From assembly GCA_946621465.1 (NCBI GenBank), contig CAMOOO010000001.1:696386-760385 (forward strand): a stretch of 64,000 nucleotides of DNA, given 5' to 3'. The stretch's first letter is position 1; every line of letters starts with the position of its first letter. The notes under the pieces are model-generated. The model saw only the letters and a program-made list of their open reading frames with translations, searched no databases and was not told where the DNA came from. The position numbers were made by a program, and so were the translations under genes. Shown one piece after another: positions 34,684 through 43,931 of the stretch. Origin of the DNA: an uncultured Clostridia bacterium. Its GTDB lineage: Bacteria > Bacillota > Clostridia > Christensenellales > DTU072.

Positions 34684-34712
34684 ATTATCACACACCCTCT
34701 TGACCTTGTCAA
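34684..34712 (-). promoter_or_regulatory. Promoter of the structured RNA
   Basis: TTGACA (34712-34707), 17 bases, GATAAT (34689-34684) preceded by TG, an extended -10. It lies just after the stop of the SGNH lipoprotein gene. Confidence 0.75.
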
Positions 34713-34717
34713 TAGGT

Positions 34718-36532
34718 TTAAGAAATTTTAAATAAAATTCTTATCGACGTAAATTCGATCTTCAGAAGTGCGCTTCCCGGGTCGTTGTTTCCATCGATAA
34801 GCACGCAGAACATCGGCACGGTATCCTCTCCGGTGCGGACTACGCGAAGATAAACCACTTTACGCGCGCTTTCCCCTTCTCCGAGTGTCTCCACGGTATA
34901 GTAACCGTTCAACTTAAAACCAAAACCGCTTGGAAGAAGGAAACCGGAAGGAAGCTTGCCCGTTTCTTTTAATGATTGAGCGACGTTATTAAAGGTCTCG
35001 CTTTCTGTATCCACGCCGGTCAAAGTGCAGCCGGCGGAAGAAAGAACTTCTACCGACGTACTCAGGTCGGCGAGGTCGAAGCCGGGGAACAGCTCGCTGA
35101 AATACATCTCATAGGTGGTATTGTAGGAGCAGAACGGAACGTTCTTATAGATATCCACCACGTCGATATCGGATATATCGAGAATCAGCGGAAGAATCAG
35201 TTTGACGAAGTCGTTGACGGTGTTATCGACAGTAAACCGCATCTCGAAAGTACCGTCGCTTTTCAGCGATAAATAGGACTTCTTTTTATTGACGACGGAA
35301 ATGCCGTCCGGACAGGCGATCTCCAGTAGTTCGGAATAACTTTCGTCTAAATCAAGCGCGGTCGTGTCAATGGTGGATAGTTCCATCTCGTCAAGTTGGA
35401 GAGAGGACAGATAGTAGGTGGTATCTTCCTCATAGTAGGTGCCGTTTTCGTAGGGAGATACATAACTAACATAGTTGGGCGTGAGGTTCTCCGTCAAAGA
35501 AAAATATGCGTTTGAGACTCCGGAAAAGTCCTCCGCCGCCGCTATCGCTGTCAGAACGGATTGATCGTCAAATAAGCGATCGGAACGGTCGGAAACAAGC
35601 TTTTTATATTTAGAAGTGGCCTCCTCGATAGAGGAAAGACCCAGTTCGCACAGCGTTTTTTCCAGCGTTTCGGCAATCAGCGCGTGGCCGCGAACGGACG
35701 GGTGAATACAGTCGCTGAAAATAAGTTTTCGACCCTCTTCTTCGCTTTTTGCAAATACTTCGTCAAAGGCTTTGTTGACGTCGGAAATAATAAAGTTTTT
35801 ATCCGGGTTTTGTTCTTTGTATTCATACACCAGATCGTTCATCGCGTCAACGAGAATGTCTGCCAGGTCCCGGAAGGTGTACTTTGGGTCAATAGTCCCC
35901 TTTTCCACTTCTTCATAGTACCAATCCCAGGCATCTTCGCCGAGTAAGACGGAGTCGTTGAAAAAGGGATTATAGAGGGTTTGCCAAATGACGGTTACGT
36001 TGGGATTGAGTTCGTATATACGCGCCATGCCCTCGTTAAGGTTGGGACGGCAACGGCGATTGAGCTTGCTTTGGTAATCGTCGGAGAGCGTACGCTCGCC
36101 CGACGCCGTGGTAGCTATCCCCGTTTCGATAGCAAAGTCTATCATGTCGTTGCAGAGGACGTCGTTACCGAGCATGGAAATAAATATAACGTCGGCGTTT
36201 TTTATCCAATACTCACGGTAAAAGGCGTCGTCCTCGGCGAAATAATTTCTTTGACAGAGGGAGTTGACAAAGCCGTTACTGGTAAGACCGGAAATAGCCC
36301 TGTTGATATACTTTGCGCCGTTGACCTGACCTACGATGGAGTAATAACCGTAGCTGTCCCGTTCGGAAATGGGAGAGGGCCCCAGCAGTGCCTCTGCAAT
36401 GGAATCGCCTAAAAATAAATAGGTCGCCTGCTTTTCTTCCGCTTTTTCCTCTTTATTGTTACAGGAAAAACAGGTTGCGACCATCGCTATGATCAGTACC
36501 ACAAAAAAACAACGCTTGATTATTTTTTGCAT
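34718..36532 (-). CDS. SGNH/GDSL-hydrolase lipoprotein
   Basis: 604 residues. Signal peptide with lipobox ending CFSC (Cys24). SGNH block I FLGDSIAEA, block III-like MLGNDVL with the conserved Asn, and block V DCIHPSVRGH with the Asp-His pair, spanning about residues 38-300. The C-terminal 290 residues are beta-rich and unrecognised. It would be a surface esterase or deacetylase, perhaps on glycans or cell wall. Its start overlaps the histidine kinase gene by 13 bases, so it is the output or partner of that two-component system. Confidence 0.8.
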   Translation of the reverse strand: MQKIIKRCFFVVLIIAMVATCFSCNNKEEKAEEKQATYLFLGDSIAEALLGPSPISERDSYGYYSIVGQVNGAKYINRAISGLTSNGFVNSLCQRNYFAEDDAFYREYWIKNADVIFISMLGNDVLCNDMIDFAIETGIATTASGERTLSDDYQSKLNRRCRPNLNEGMARIYELNPNVTVIWQTLYNPFFNDSVLLGEDAWDWYYEEVEKGTIDPKYTFRDLADILVDAMNDLVYEYKEQNPDKNFIISDVNKAFDEVFAKSEEEGRKLIFSDCIHPSVRGHALIAETLEKTLCELGLSSIEEATSKYKKLVSDRSDRLFDDQSVLTAIAAAEDFSGVSNAYFSLTENLTPNYVSYVSPYENGTYYEEDTTYYLSSLQLDEMELSTIDTTALDLDESYSELLEIACPDGISVVNKKKSYLSLKSDGTFEMRFTVDNTVNDFVKLILPLILDISDIDVVDIYKNVPFCSYNTTYEMYFSELFPGFDLADLSTSVEVLSSAGCTLTGVDTESETFNNVAQSLKETGKLPSGFLLPSGFGFKLNGYYTVETLGEGESARKVVYLRVVRTGEDTVPMFCVLIDGNNDPGSALLKIEFTSIRILFKIS

Positions 36533-37788
36533 TTCTTTGCCCTCTTTTGAATCTTCTTTTCGGAAATATTTTTTAAAACGACGATAAATTCCGTGTACTT
36601 TTCCTTTCCGTTATCGACACTGTTACAACCGATCTTGCCTTTGTTTCCTTCGACGATGGACTGTGCGATCGCAAGGCCCAAGCCGTAGTTATCCGTAGAG
36701 GTGTGCGCTTTGTCCCCCCGATAGAACCGGTCGAACAGCATGGGGATATCCTCTTTAGGCAGCGCAACGCCGGTGTTACGTATGAGTAAAACCACCTTTC
36801 GCGCCCCGATCTTACCGGTGTTGATATACACTTTTATAAAAATCTTCTCTCCCGAAGGGGTGTACTTAACGGCGTTTTCCATTAAGGAATAGACCACTTT
36901 TTCCATACCGTCCGGGTCGGCGAAGACCATTGCGCGGGAAGCTATGTCCGTTTGACATTCGACGTTGTGTTCAAAAGCAAGCGCCTCAACGCCCAAAACC
37001 ACTTTGTCAACCAGTTCGCTCAGATTGAAAACGCGGTAGGCGTCCTCGTTGCGTACCGCCTCGAAGCGTGCCAGCTCCAACATTTCTCCGACCATGTGCC
37101 GCATTCTCTCCACCTGCTCGTCGATGCCGTCCACCCATTTCCTGTGTTCATCGGAAAGTTCGTCAAAACTACTGACAATGGAGGTCTGCGTACTTAGTAT
37201 GGTGAGAGGGGTTTTTAATTCGTGCGAGGCGTTTGCGACCAGTTCCTTTTGTTTATCGAACGCCGCTTGCATGGGTATCAGGTTTTTCTTGGTAAAGTAG
37301 ATGGTGAAAAAGATAACGATGGTGGACACCATCAGTCCCATAACGCCGATGATGAGGATATTATTTTTATAGGCGGTGTAGTCCTCGCTGAAGTCGTAAA
37401 CGTAGATGGCCTTCCCTTTTTTCTTTTGCCTCATTCGATAGGCGATATAGTATCCGCCGGCGTGTATTTTACCTTCCGGGTCGTTCTCGGCGGAGCTGAT
37501 GATCTGATCTACCACTTCTTTTGGGCAGAAGTCCTCTTTGGAAACCATCGGATAGACCGAACCGTCGGGAATATAAATTAAAGCTATCTTTTTTTCAAAG
37601 CGGACGGCGTCTGTCTTTAAAAAAAGATCTTCCGAAACCACTTCCGCCCTATCCAGATTCTCCTGCAATCCGCTTTTCATCTGCTGATATTCATATAAAA
37701 TGACCACGCTGAAAATCAGCGCGAGCAAAATGAACATCAGTATGCCCTGATAAAGAATGGAGTTGCGAAGAACCTTTTTGAACATCAA
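36520..37788 (-). CDS. Sensor histidine kinase
   Basis: 422 residues. Membrane segments at about 12-32 and 143-165 flank a roughly 110-residue extracellular sensor. HisKA box VANASHELKTPLTILSTQ (His189), N box VYSLMENAVKYTPSGEK, G boxes PMLFDRFYRGDKAHTS and NYGLGLAIAQSIVEG. The start overlaps the response regulator stop (ATGA 37785-37788). Confidence 0.93.
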   Translation of the reverse strand: MMFKKVLRNSILYQGILMFILLALIFSVVILYEYQQMKSGLQENLDRAEVVSEDLFLKTDAVRFEKKIALIYIPDGSVYPMVSKEDFCPKEVVDQIISSAENDPEGKIHAGGYYIAYRMRQKKKGKAIYVYDFSEDYTAYKNNILIIGVMGLMVSTIVIFFTIYFTKKNLIPMQAAFDKQKELVANASHELKTPLTILSTQTSIVSSFDELSDEHRKWVDGIDEQVERMRHMVGEMLELARFEAVRNEDAYRVFNLSELVDKVVLGVEALAFEHNVECQTDIASRAMVFADPDGMEKVVYSLMENAVKYTPSGEKIFIKVYINTGKIGARKVVLLIRNTGVALPKEDIPMLFDRFYRGDKAHTSTDNYGLGLAIAQSIVEGNKGKIGCNSVDNGKEKYTEFIVVLKNISEKKIQKRAKKCKK

Positions 37789-38456
37789 GCCTCCAGTTTA
37801 TATCCGACGCCGCGCACGGTGGAAATGGCCGTTTGTGCATTCAGATAGGTCAGCTTTTTGCGGAGGAAGGAAATATAAACTTCGATGTTGTTATACTCCA
37901 CGTCGGAGTCGTATCCCCAAAGTTTAATAATCAATTCGTCCTTGGTTACGACGAAATTGGGGCGGGTGAGGAAGTAACGCAGTATTTCGCTTTCTTTCAG
38001 AGAAACGTTTACCTTTTTCTCTCCGCAAGAGAGTTCAAAATTGGAGAGATTAAGCGTTATGTCCCCGTAAGACAATTCGTTGGTGTTAATGACGTCCGTT
38101 TTCCGCCTGAGAAGGGCGCGGATCCTGGCAAGAAGTTCGCTGGTGGAGAAAGGCTTAGCTAAATAGTCGTCGGCGCCCATGTCCAGTCCTTTTACTTTTT
38201 CACTGGTGAGATTACGCGCCGTCAAAATAAGTACGGGGGTGGAAATGCCCTCTTCGCGCAGTTTTTTCAGCACGTCGTAGCCGTTCATTTTCGGCATCAT
38301 GATATCGAGCAAAATGACGTCGTATCTTCCGGAAAGTCCCATATCCAAACCCTGCTGCCCATCATAGGCGGTGTCGATGGTGTATTTTTCTTTTTTCAAA
38401 ATATGGACCAAAGCGTCGGAAAGGTTTTTTTCATCCTCAATCAATAAAATGTTCAT
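37785..38456 (-). CDS. OmpR-family response regulator
   Basis: 223 residues. Receiver with acidic pocket EDE (7-9), phosphoacceptor Asp51 (VILLDIMMPKMNG), Thr in LILTARN and Lys in LAKPFS. C-terminal winged helix from about 125 (SLKESEILRYFLTRPNFVVT, YNNIEVYISFLRKKL). First gene of the regulator-kinase-lipoprotein operon; a 19-base near-palindrome lies upstream. Confidence 0.95.
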   Translation of the reverse strand: MNILLIEDEKNLSDALVHILKKEKYTIDTAYDGQQGLDMGLSGRYDVILLDIMMPKMNGYDVLKKLREEGISTPVLILTARNLTSEKVKGLDMGADDYLAKPFSTSELLARIRALLRRKTDVINTNELSYGDITLNLSNFELSCGEKKVNVSLKESEILRYFLTRPNFVVTKDELIIKLWGYDSDVEYNNIEVYISFLRKKLTYLNAQTAISTVRGVGYKLEA

Positions 38457-38520
38457 TTTTTACCTCGTGTTGTGTTTTTTCGATACCGCAATCGCGTTAT
38501 CTATTTCTATTATATATTTT

Positions 38521-38539
38521 TTACCTTAATTTAAGATAA
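38521..38539. promoter_or_regulatory. Near-perfect palindrome upstream of the two-component operon
   Basis: TTACCTTAATTTAAGATAA, symmetric except for one pair, in an AT-rich region. On the minus strand TATAAT follows at about spacer distance, so the palindrome covers the -35 area. A plausible site for the response regulator itself. Confidence 0.45.
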
Positions 38540-38566
38540 ATAAAATCACCGTATGCGCAATTTATT

Positions 38567-39886
38567 TTATTGCAGTTCTTGCAGACGTTTTTTCAGCGGC
38601 TCCGCGTCTTTACGGACGAAGAAGAGCGGAATAAAGGCGAACAAAGCGATGATGGTTGCCGCAAGGAAAATTTCGTACGGCGGCGCAAAGTCAGCTCCGC
38701 CCTCTCCCATTGCGCTGAGACCTATGCTCATAGACACAATAGGTCCTATGATCATCGGCACAAGTACGGTAAAGCACATACGTACGCCCTGGTACCTGCC
38801 CTCGTACCCTTTCGGGATGTAATCCTGAAAAGCGGAAGTGAGGATACCGGATAGCGCGAGAATACCGCCCATCATCAGCGTAGCAAAGACGTATAAAATA
38901 ATCAGGTTTGCTCCGAGGAACTTAACTAAATACATAAGTAGCGTCCCGATAATCACCAGAGCCAGCAAGGGAAAATAAAAGTGTTTACGCCCTACCTTGT
39001 CGCAGACAAAACCGATAATGCCGGTAATGACAGCCGACCCTAAGACGATGACCGCCAGCGGAATAAAGTAGTCCTTTATCCCCAGCGTATTCTGAACGTA
39101 ATTGATGAGGTAGGAGAAAAAGGTCTGCTGGGCGATACCGAGTATGCACATGGCAAGGAGACTGACGTACATCATTTTGTTGTTTTTAATAACTTCGGGA
39201 CGGAAGCCGTAAAATATCTCTTTCAGGTAGTCCGGGTTGTCGCTTTTTACCACCTTCCCGTCCTTCAATAAGAAAATGGCAACGATACCGGTAACGGTAG
39301 GTATGGCGCCGAGGACGATAAAGAAGAGCCAGTTACTGTCGTTATTCGAGCTATACAGCGAGCCTAAACCTACGAAAATCACGATGGTAGCAAAGACTGG
39401 GAGGACGGCGAGAACGGAGTTGACCTTTCCGCGGTTGGTGGAATCGGTAACGTCGGCGACCCAGCTATTGAAGGCGGCGTCGTTTGCCGTGGAACCGGCA
39501 ACCGTCATAATGCAGTCGAACGCGACTAGCAAAAAGGCGATCAATCCGACGGTCTTCGGTTCCGCTTTCATCGGCAGGAAGGCAAAGACCATTATGGTCA
39601 GTCCCCAAACGATGTAACCGTAGGCAACGAAGGGTTTTCTTTTGCCGACTTTATCGCAAAGACCGCCGGCAAAAATGGTGGTAGCCGTGGCAAAAATCGC
39701 CGAGAAAACGACCATGAGCGTGGTGACGACGTAAGAAAGATCGGACCTGCCGGAATTGGCGAAAATGTCCTGCGCGAGCGTGGCGAAATACATATTCTCC
39801 ACCACCCAGGCGATCTGTCCGACAAAGCCGAATAAAATCGCGCTGATCCATATCCTCGCCCCGAGCGAAGTGCTTTTGTTTGCCAT
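38567..39886 (-). CDS. MFS transporter
   Basis: 439 residues, about twelve membrane helices. Loop 2-3 motif GGLCDKVGKRKPFVAYG and the symmetric loop 8-9 GFVCDKVGRKHFYFP identify the major facilitator fold, near the sugar-cation symporter-like group. GAAGGAGTATTTTT precedes the ATG. Neighbouring genes give no substrate. Confidence 0.85.
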   Translation of the reverse strand: MANKSTSLGARIWISAILFGFVGQIAWVVENMYFATLAQDIFANSGRSDLSYVVTTLMVVFSAIFATATTIFAGGLCDKVGKRKPFVAYGYIVWGLTIMVFAFLPMKAEPKTVGLIAFLLVAFDCIMTVAGSTANDAAFNSWVADVTDSTNRGKVNSVLAVLPVFATIVIFVGLGSLYSSNNDSNWLFFIVLGAIPTVTGIVAIFLLKDGKVVKSDNPDYLKEIFYGFRPEVIKNNKMMYVSLLAMCILGIAQQTFFSYLINYVQNTLGIKDYFIPLAVIVLGSAVITGIIGFVCDKVGRKHFYFPLLALVIIGTLLMYLVKFLGANLIILYVFATLMMGGILALSGILTSAFQDYIPKGYEGRYQGVRMCFTVLVPMIIGPIVSMSIGLSAMGEGGADFAPPYEIFLAATIIALFAFIPLFFVRKDAEPLKKRLQELQ

Positions 39887-39992
39887 AAAAATACTCCTTC
39901 GTTTTATTTATTATACTTTAACAAATTATATAGCCTAAGTCAAGATATCCTTTCTTTTTATTCGGAGAAGGACAAAAAAATGCCGATTGCCC

Positions 39993-40021
39993 TTGCAAAG
40001 TCGGTGGAGCTATGATAAAAT
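39993..40021 (+). promoter_or_regulatory. Promoter of the flavoprotein pair
   Basis: TTGCAA (39993-39998), 17 bases, TAAAAT (40016-40021) with an upstream TG (extended -10). Confidence 0.65.
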
Positions 40022-40060
40022 AATAAACACTATTTGAAAAAACAAATAAGGAGGACCTAC

Positions 40061-41581
40061 ATGAATAATTACGACGTTATTGTCGTTGGCGCGGGTAACG
40101 GCGGACTTGCCGCGGCTGCTACGACGGCAAAAAACGGACTGAAGACGCTTCTATTGGAAAAACACAATCTGCCCGGCGGATGTGCTACCAGTTTTTCCAG
40201 AGGTCGTTTTGAATTTGAACCCTCTCTGCACGAACTATGCAGCGTAGGGACCAAGGACACCCCCGGAAAGGTATACAAAGTACTGGACGGACTGGGTGCC
40301 GATATCGACTGGAGATACGAATATAATCCCTATCGCGCTATCGTAAAGGGCAAAAACGGATACGACGTAACGCTGTCTGGCAGCATTGACGGTTTTTGCG
40401 ATTCTATGGAACTCGCCGTACCCGGTTGCCGCGAATCGGTCCGCGCTTTTCTTGCGCTCGCCGAGAAAAACGAAAGAGCGCTCGCTTACGTCGATCAAAA
40501 GAACGGGAATCCAAATAAGTTGGTTATGGCGGCTAAATACGGAGATTTCTTACGGACGGCTTCCAGCTCGGTCAACGACGTTATGATTGCGCTCGGCATT
40601 CCGGAAAAGGCGCGCAGGATTTTAGAGACCTACTGGGGATACCTGGGCGTACCGTGCGACGAACTCAACTGCATGCACTATCTTTCCATGATCTACGGAT
40701 ACATCAAAGAAGGCGCCGCGATGCCCTATCGCAGATCGCACGAGCTGTCGTTGTCCCTTTGCAAAGTCATTTTCGACCACGGCGGCGAAATCTACTTTAA
40801 TAGCGAAGTCACCGAGTTTTTGTACGACGAAAACAAGCGTGTTATCGGCGTTGCCGTCGGCGAGAAAAAGTACTACGCAAAAGAAGTCATCAGTAACGTT
40901 ATTCCGCATAACGTATTCAATATGTCCGACCCGAGTGCCATCCCGACCACCGACCTTAAACTGGCAAACGCCCGTGAATTCGGTATCTCCGTTGCCACTA
41001 TCTACCTGGGTCTTGATTGCACCGCAGAAGAACTGGGCATCAAGGACTACACCGTGTTCGTCATGTCCGAAGCCGACTCGCGCGCACAGTGGGATAAACG
41101 TACCGAAGGGAGCTTATATATCGTCAACTGCCTTAACATGGTCATCCCCGACAGCTCGCCCGAAGGCACCTGTACGATGTTCTTTACCATGCCTATCTTC
41201 GGCAGCGACGTCCCGAAGGACCTCAAACCGCAGGACTACAAAAAATACAAAAACGAGCTTGCTAAAAAGTATATTCAGGACTACGAAAAACTGATGGGAC
41301 TGGATATCATGTCCCATATCGAAGAGATATCCATTGCCACCCCGGTCACTTTTGCCCGTTACCTCGGCACGCCCGAAGGGACAATATACGGCTACAAGAC
41401 CTCCGACTGGGATAACGTCATTATGCGTACGCAGTGCGAAGCAAAAGAATATACCATTCCCGGGCTGAGCTTCTGCGGCGGCCACGCCGTCATGGGCGAC
41501 GGATTCAGCTGCGCTTATCTGACCGGTAGCTCCGTCGGCGAACGGGTATCGAAAAGAATCAAAGAAGGAGGGAATAAATAA
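40061..41581 (+). CDS. FAD-dependent oxidoreductase, phytoene-desaturase-like
   Basis: 506 residues from the ATG at 40061, which has AAGGAGGACCTAC. N-terminal FAD motif VIVVGAGNGGLAAAATTAKN and LLEKHNLPGGCATSFSRGRF place it in the CrtI/CrtN-like amine-oxidase superfamily. C-terminal FAD contact GLSFCGGHAVMGDGFSCAYL. Such proteins saturate, desaturate or isomerise isoprenoid and other hydrophobic substrates. No carotenoid genes are nearby. The stop overlaps the start of the reductase gene by one base, so the two probably form one electron-transfer system. Confidence 0.85.
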   Translation: MNNYDVIVVGAGNGGLAAAATTAKNGLKTLLLEKHNLPGGCATSFSRGRFEFEPSLHELCSVGTKDTPGKVYKVLDGLGADIDWRYEYNPYRAIVKGKNGYDVTLSGSIDGFCDSMELAVPGCRESVRAFLALAEKNERALAYVDQKNGNPNKLVMAAKYGDFLRTASSSVNDVMIALGIPEKARRILETYWGYLGVPCDELNCMHYLSMIYGYIKEGAAMPYRRSHELSLSLCKVIFDHGGEIYFNSEVTEFLYDENKRVIGVAVGEKKYYAKEVISNVIPHNVFNMSDPSAIPTTDLKLANAREFGISVATIYLGLDCTAEELGIKDYTVFVMSEADSRAQWDKRTEGSLYIVNCLNMVIPDSSPEGTCTMFFTMPIFGSDVPKDLKPQDYKKYKNELAKKYIQDYEKLMGLDIMSHIEEISIATPVTFARYLGTPEGTIYGYKTSDWDNVIMRTQCEAKEYTIPGLSFCGGHAVMGDGFSCAYLTGSSVGERVSKRIKEGGNK

Positions 41582-42786
41582 TGTCTAAACCCAATCTTCA
41601 TTCCATTAACCCCATTAAATTTCTGAAAATGGACGGCATACGTAAACAAAAGATCGAGAGCGCCGAGGCAAAGCCTTTGCCGCCCCTTTCTTCTTACGTT
41701 CCCAACCAACTGGCTGCGGCGTTGCACCCGGAAAAACAGTATCTGAAAATCGTCGACGTTATCGAACACAGCTCTGACGTAAAGACCTTCGTTTTCGGCG
41801 CGAACAAAGAAAAAGGAACGGAAGCCCTCGCCTATTTCAGCGCCGGGCAATATCTGTCCATTTCCATTAAAGTCGGCAGTGCCGTCATAACCCGTCCCTA
41901 TTCCCTTTCCTCCTCGCCGAAAGAATCGTTGGAAGGAAAGTACACGCTGACGATCAAACGGGTCAAAGACGGACTTGCCACCAATTACATTCTGGACAAC
42001 TGGACGGTCGGAACAGAAGTGGAAGCCTCCGCTCCCTTAGGCGACTTTACTTACGAACCTTTACGCGACGCGAAAAAAATAATCGGCCTTGCCGGCGGTA
42101 GCGGTATCACCCCCTTCTTCTCTCTGGCTAAAGCCATTGCAGACGGAGACGAGGACGCCGAACTGACCTTGCTGTACGGCAGTCGGACAATGAACGACGT
42201 TCTCTTCCTGAAAGAATTTAACGCGATCGCAAAAAAATGTCCTAAGTTCCGCCTCGTCAACGTTTTGAGCGACGAAGACGCAAAGGATTGCGAACACGGT
42301 TTTCTTACCGCTGAACTTATTAAAAAGTACGCACCCGTAGACGAGCCGTACTCCATCTTCCTCTGCGGACCGCAGGCAATGTACGACTTTGCCGACAAGG
42401 AAATCGCCACTTTGGGACTGCGTCGGAAATTCATTCGTCACGAACTTTTCGGAGAATATCATAATCCGCAAAGAAACGAGGATTATCCAATTAAGGGAAC
42501 GGAAAAGTTTTCTATCACCGTGCATATCGCCGGCGAAGCGAAAGTCGTCGAAGCCAACGCCAACGACACCATTCTTTGCTCTTTGGAGAAAAACGGTATT
42601 GCCGCCCCGGCGCATTGCAGAAGCGGTATTTGCGGTTGGTGTCATTCTCGCCTGATAAGCGGCGAAGTGTACGTACCCAAGTCGGTTGACGGCAGACGCC
42701 TTGCCGACCTTAAATTCAAATACATTCATCCCTGTTGTTCTTTCCCCGTCAGCGACGTGGAGATAGAGGTTCCACCGATGAAATAA
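41581..42786 (+). CDS. FAD/2Fe-2S reductase of the ferredoxin-NADP reductase family
   Basis: 401 residues. FAD domain (about 55-160) with ITRPYSLSSSP, the RxYS flavin motif; NAD(P) domain (about 160-285) with IIGLAGGSGITPFFSLAKA and FLCGPQAMYDF; C-terminal plant-type ferredoxin domain with cluster cysteines in CRSGICGWCHSRL and a last Cys in IHPCCSFP. It would pass electrons from NAD(P)H, presumably to the upstream flavoprotein. An N-terminal stretch of about 50 residues is extra. Confidence 0.9.
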   Translation: MSKPNLHSINPIKFLKMDGIRKQKIESAEAKPLPPLSSYVPNQLAAALHPEKQYLKIVDVIEHSSDVKTFVFGANKEKGTEALAYFSAGQYLSISIKVGSAVITRPYSLSSSPKESLEGKYTLTIKRVKDGLATNYILDNWTVGTEVEASAPLGDFTYEPLRDAKKIIGLAGGSGITPFFSLAKAIADGDEDAELTLLYGSRTMNDVLFLKEFNAIAKKCPKFRLVNVLSDEDAKDCEHGFLTAELIKKYAPVDEPYSIFLCGPQAMYDFADKEIATLGLRRKFIRHELFGEYHNPQRNEDYPIKGTEKFSITVHIAGEAKVVEANANDTILCSLEKNGIAAPAHCRSGICGWCHSRLISGEVYVPKSVDGRRLADLKFKYIHPCCSFPVSDVEIEVPPMK

Positions 42787-42805
42787 ATTTGATTGCAAAA
42801 AAATC

Positions 42806-42841
42806 AGCCGCGCTTCCCGATACGAGAAAGCGCGGCTTTTT
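42806..42841. terminator. Bidirectional terminator
   Basis: AGCCGCGCTT/AAGCGCGGCT ten-base stem (42806-42815 with 42828-42837), T run after it on +, and A run before it that serves the convergent gene. Confidence 0.9.
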
Positions 42842-42867
42842 ATTTTGAAAAAATATCGTCGAGCCGT

Positions 42868-43827
42868 TTATTCAAAGAAGTTTTCCAACAGTTCTCTTAA
42901 CGTGCCGTCGTATTCCGCCTCGCAGATATAGCCGTAGCTCATCTGATTGCCCGGTGCGTAGTCGATAATGACCTTTCCGTTATATTCACAAAAGTCGGGG
43001 TCGCTCTCGTTGCTATTATACATGGTCTTTATCTCCTCGCGCATTTCGTCGGTGATATCCGCAGCATCGTCAGAGACGATAAAGTCCTCGTTACCGGGTA
43101 CAAGGAAGGGATTATATTTGCCGAACACCCAGTGCTGAAAATCCTTCGTCCGGACGATATAGGTTGCGTACACGGGCCCGGGGAGTTCTTCTAAGGAAAG
43201 AAGATAATACCACCCGTTTTCATAGTGCAACTTGGGTCCGCCGCCGTATCTGCCCATCGGATATGCCGTTTTACGATAGGAAAAGAAGTCCACGCGGACA
43301 AGGTCCTTTGTTTTGGCAAAAAGGAAGGTGAACGCCTGTCTCCCGGCGAGGCGTTTGGGGTGGGATATCTCCACCAAAAAGACGTACCCGTCGGCGTCCT
43401 TTGTCAGCGAGTGGTTGTACATCACCCAACCTTTCTTCTGAATAAACACCCTCTCCGTCCAGTGTACGAGGTCGTCGCTCTCAAAGAGCATAACGGTGTC
43501 ACCGCCGAACCAACCGCGCTTGGAATTACTGAGCGTCCCGAAGACGTAGACGTGTTCGTTTTCAACGTATGCGTCGAAAAAGAAACTGCCGTGACCGAAG
43601 CGCGAAAGGACCTTTCCGCTCTCCACGTCGCGAATCAGCGCATGAGACTCCTTGCGTGCTTCTTCCATGGTCTCTTTGTCCACGCACACCGATTCCAGAC
43701 GCATCAATTTCCCGTGAAAGACGAACGGGGTCATTTCTCCGTAGGGGCTGACCACCCCTTTCTTTTTCAACACCGGATAACGATTGTTCATTTTGGCGTC
43801 TCTGCCGTTTAAATTGAGTAGTTTCAT
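42868..43827 (-). CDS. Five-bladed beta-propeller glycosidase-like protein (GH43/GH130-like)
   Basis: About 319 residues; the ATG at 43827 gives a sensible distance from GGGAG, with an ATG one codon earlier and a TTG four codons earlier as alternatives. Repeated WTERV, LVHW and FQHWVFGKYNPF blades and GRYGGGPKLHYENGWYYLLS are typical of furanosidase-like propellers. No signal peptide. The exact family and substrate are not clear; catalytic acids were not assigned. Confidence 0.65.
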   Translation of the reverse strand: MKLLNLNGRDAKMNNRYPVLKKKGVVSPYGEMTPFVFHGKLMRLESVCVDKETMEEARKESHALIRDVESGKVLSRFGHGSFFFDAYVENEHVYVFGTLSNSKRGWFGGDTVMLFESDDLVHWTERVFIQKKGWVMYNHSLTKDADGYVFLVEISHPKRLAGRQAFTFLFAKTKDLVRVDFFSYRKTAYPMGRYGGGPKLHYENGWYYLLSLEELPGPVYATYIVRTKDFQHWVFGKYNPFLVPGNEDFIVSDDAADITDEMREEIKTMYNSNESDPDFCEYNGKVIIDYAPGNQMSYGYICEAEYDGTLRELLENFFE

Positions 43828-43856
43828 CATTTCTCCCAAAAGGTATCGTTGGGTTA

Positions 43857-43885
43857 ACTATATTGTTTTTTTGCTGAAATGTCAA
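43857..43885 (-). promoter_or_regulatory. Promoter of the propeller glycosidase gene
   Basis: TTGACA (43885-43880), 17 bases, TATAGT (43862-43857) on the minus strand, followed by GTTAACC. Confidence 0.7.
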
Positions 43886-43931
43886 GTCCGGCTTTGCAGC
43901 GAAAAAAGCTCTGCGTCCAGGTAAAAAGAAA

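Noticed and set aside
34300..34720. 60-codon and other short + strand frames
   Set aside because: They lie opposite the structured RNA with its own promoter and terminator and show no coding features.
39887..39945. Promoter of the MFS transporter gene
   Set aside because: TTGACT and TATAAT hexamers are present but 22 bases apart; with 17 bases the -10 would be the weaker TAAAGT, so no firm call.
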